Shown piece after piece: positions 63,035-64,000 of a stretch of DNA of 64,000 nucleotides (the stretch's first letter is position 1; each line of letters opens with the position of its first letter). Source of the stretch: Metopolophium dirhodum. Taxonomy: Eukaryota; Arthropoda; Insecta; Hemiptera; Aphididae. The notes under the pieces were generated by a model that saw nothing but the letters and a program-made list of their open reading frames with translations, was not told the origin of the DNA and did no database searches. The translations under genes and the position numbers were made by a program. Location: NCBI RefSeq assembly GCF_019925205.1, contig NW_026869907.1, positions 310,001 through 374,000 of the forward strand, written 5' to 3'.

Positions 63035-63060
63035 TAAGTCGACTAAGTCGACTAAGTCGA
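63035..63060. repeat. 9-bp tandem repeat (TAAGTCGAC)x2.9
   Basis: Two full TAAGTCGAC units and one lacking the last base, each holding the palindrome GTCGAC, 16 bases beyond the 685-bp duplication. Confidence 0.9.
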
Positions 63061-64000
63061 TTTTATTGTTTGCCGTTCAAAATAAATACTGTCACATATT
63101 AGCTTTACTTAAACCATTTGTAAATAAAGTAAGCACAACGAAAAAAAATGTTCCATGAAGTTTATTCTTTAATGATTAATATACTCCCGAATGGTTCAGG
63201 GGAAACTCGGTTCAAAAACAGAGAAAAGGGTATACAAAACTGACCTAGTTTAAATAATATACCCTTTCAGATTTAAAAGTAATAATTACAAATTTACTTT
63301 TTCAAAAAAATACTCGAGCATAACATTGATTTTATGTACGTTTACATTTTATTAATTTATTTTAATCCAGAAAAACTATAAACACTGCATTGATATTTAT
63401 TTTTGACTTATAATACCATATAATATTATCATTGATAAATATTGTCAATAATATATCAATATTTAGTTTTTCAGCAAATACCAAATAATTTAAAGTACAA
63501 ATGTTGACAATACAGTCTGTCACCTTATATTATAAAGTATATTTTATGATATTATTATTGCTATTAAAGTAATTTAATTTACTATTAGTAATATACAGTA
63601 GGTTGAATACAATTTTTTCCGAAAACATTGAATTTCAAAATGTCATAGTGTATTAGTGTGTATAAAATATAATAATGTACTTTAAAAGTTTTTAAGTAGG
63701 TATCCTGTACCCACGAATAATGTTTTTAAATAACAAAAAAATAATTTAAATTGTTATTTTTCGTTTAAATAATTTATAATTTAGTCAACATTTTAACTTA
63801 CAATATCTAAAAAAAACAGTGCTTAAATTTTTTTTAAATATTTGAACTCTTATTGTCACAACTTTCGAGGAACTTAGAGGTAAATTTTTAAGCTTTTTGA
63901 CGCAACAGAAATGTTTTATTGTTAATTATAGAAAAACATAATGTTTTAGTGTTTATAATTTTTTTTTAAGTTTCAGATGTCTATAAATGGCTAAATAAAA
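63061..64000. other. AT-rich noncoding sequence
   Basis: AT-rich to the window end; no gene or repeat end seen. Confidence 0.6.

Noticed and set aside
1..64000. CRISPR arrays, bacterial or viral insertions, rRNA operon, telomeric TTAGG repeats
   Set aside because: Looked for on both strands by eye; no regularly spaced repeats, bacterial-type coding or telomere arrays were seen.

Overview
The window reads as nuclear DNA of an insect, most likely an aphid (Hemiptera: Aphididae). By eye it is roughly 70% A+T, rich in TAATATTATT and TAGGTACCTA strings, with eukaryotic retroposons, microsatellites and MITEs. It also carries two copies of a dispersed repeat (core 'gattctgagcggagcgatg') that I recall from aphid genomes. 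There is no bacterial gene density, operon, ribosome-binding-site pattern or CRISPR array. The lineage call rests on composition and remembered repeats, not on a search.

I recognise no intact protein-coding gene. The window looks like intergenic or long-intron DNA: AT-rich deserts broken by short CpG-bearing blocks (about 2.0-2.9, 5.7-6.4, 10.8-11.2, 21.1-22.0, 24.4-25.1, 37.2-38.2, 38.2-39.3, 43.9-44.6, 52.8-53.6 and 55.9-56.6 kb). Some of these blocks could be promoters or 5' ends. Most open frames begin at non-ATG codons and lie inside repeats or these blocks. A few deserve checking as exons because splice-like signals or peptide character support them: 775-792(+), 19258-19394(-), 33597-33630(+), 38565-38698(+) and 60584-60703(-). 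Unusually long or secretion-like frames are at 14334-14513(-) and 17869-18273(-).

The best supported features are mobile elements. At 12444-12764 is a tRNA-derived SINE with perfect A and B boxes, an A tail and a perfect 13-bp target duplication. At 35498-35718 is a 5S-rRNA-derived (SINE3-type) retroposon with the 5S internal promoter spacing preserved. Three hAT-type MITEs lie at 20469-20807, 32157-32601 and 44663-45087, each with terminal inverted repeats and imperfect 8-bp target duplications. A degenerate C-terminal endonuclease (GDFN...TTIDAVFSRYL...YFSYH) fragment is at 46881-47093. Aphid-type dispersed repeats are at 9405-9616 and 26091-26550, an A-tailed minus-strand retroposon candidate at 25209-25560, and two direct duplications at 21424-21960 (about 267-bp unit) and 61712-63018 (about 685-bp unit). 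The last is a GC-richer insert of unknown type that could be a rearranged LTR.

Other structure includes strong hairpins at 7006-7077, 37092-37148 and 56755-56794, a recurring C-run family (11155, 20881, 37688, 46118, 55599), and a possible TATA/Inr core promoter at 55094-55125. I found no complete new system. The most informative unexplained pieces are the 5S-SINE, the duplicated 61.7-63.0 kb block, the endonuclease relic and the hairpin beside the 37 kb CpG block.
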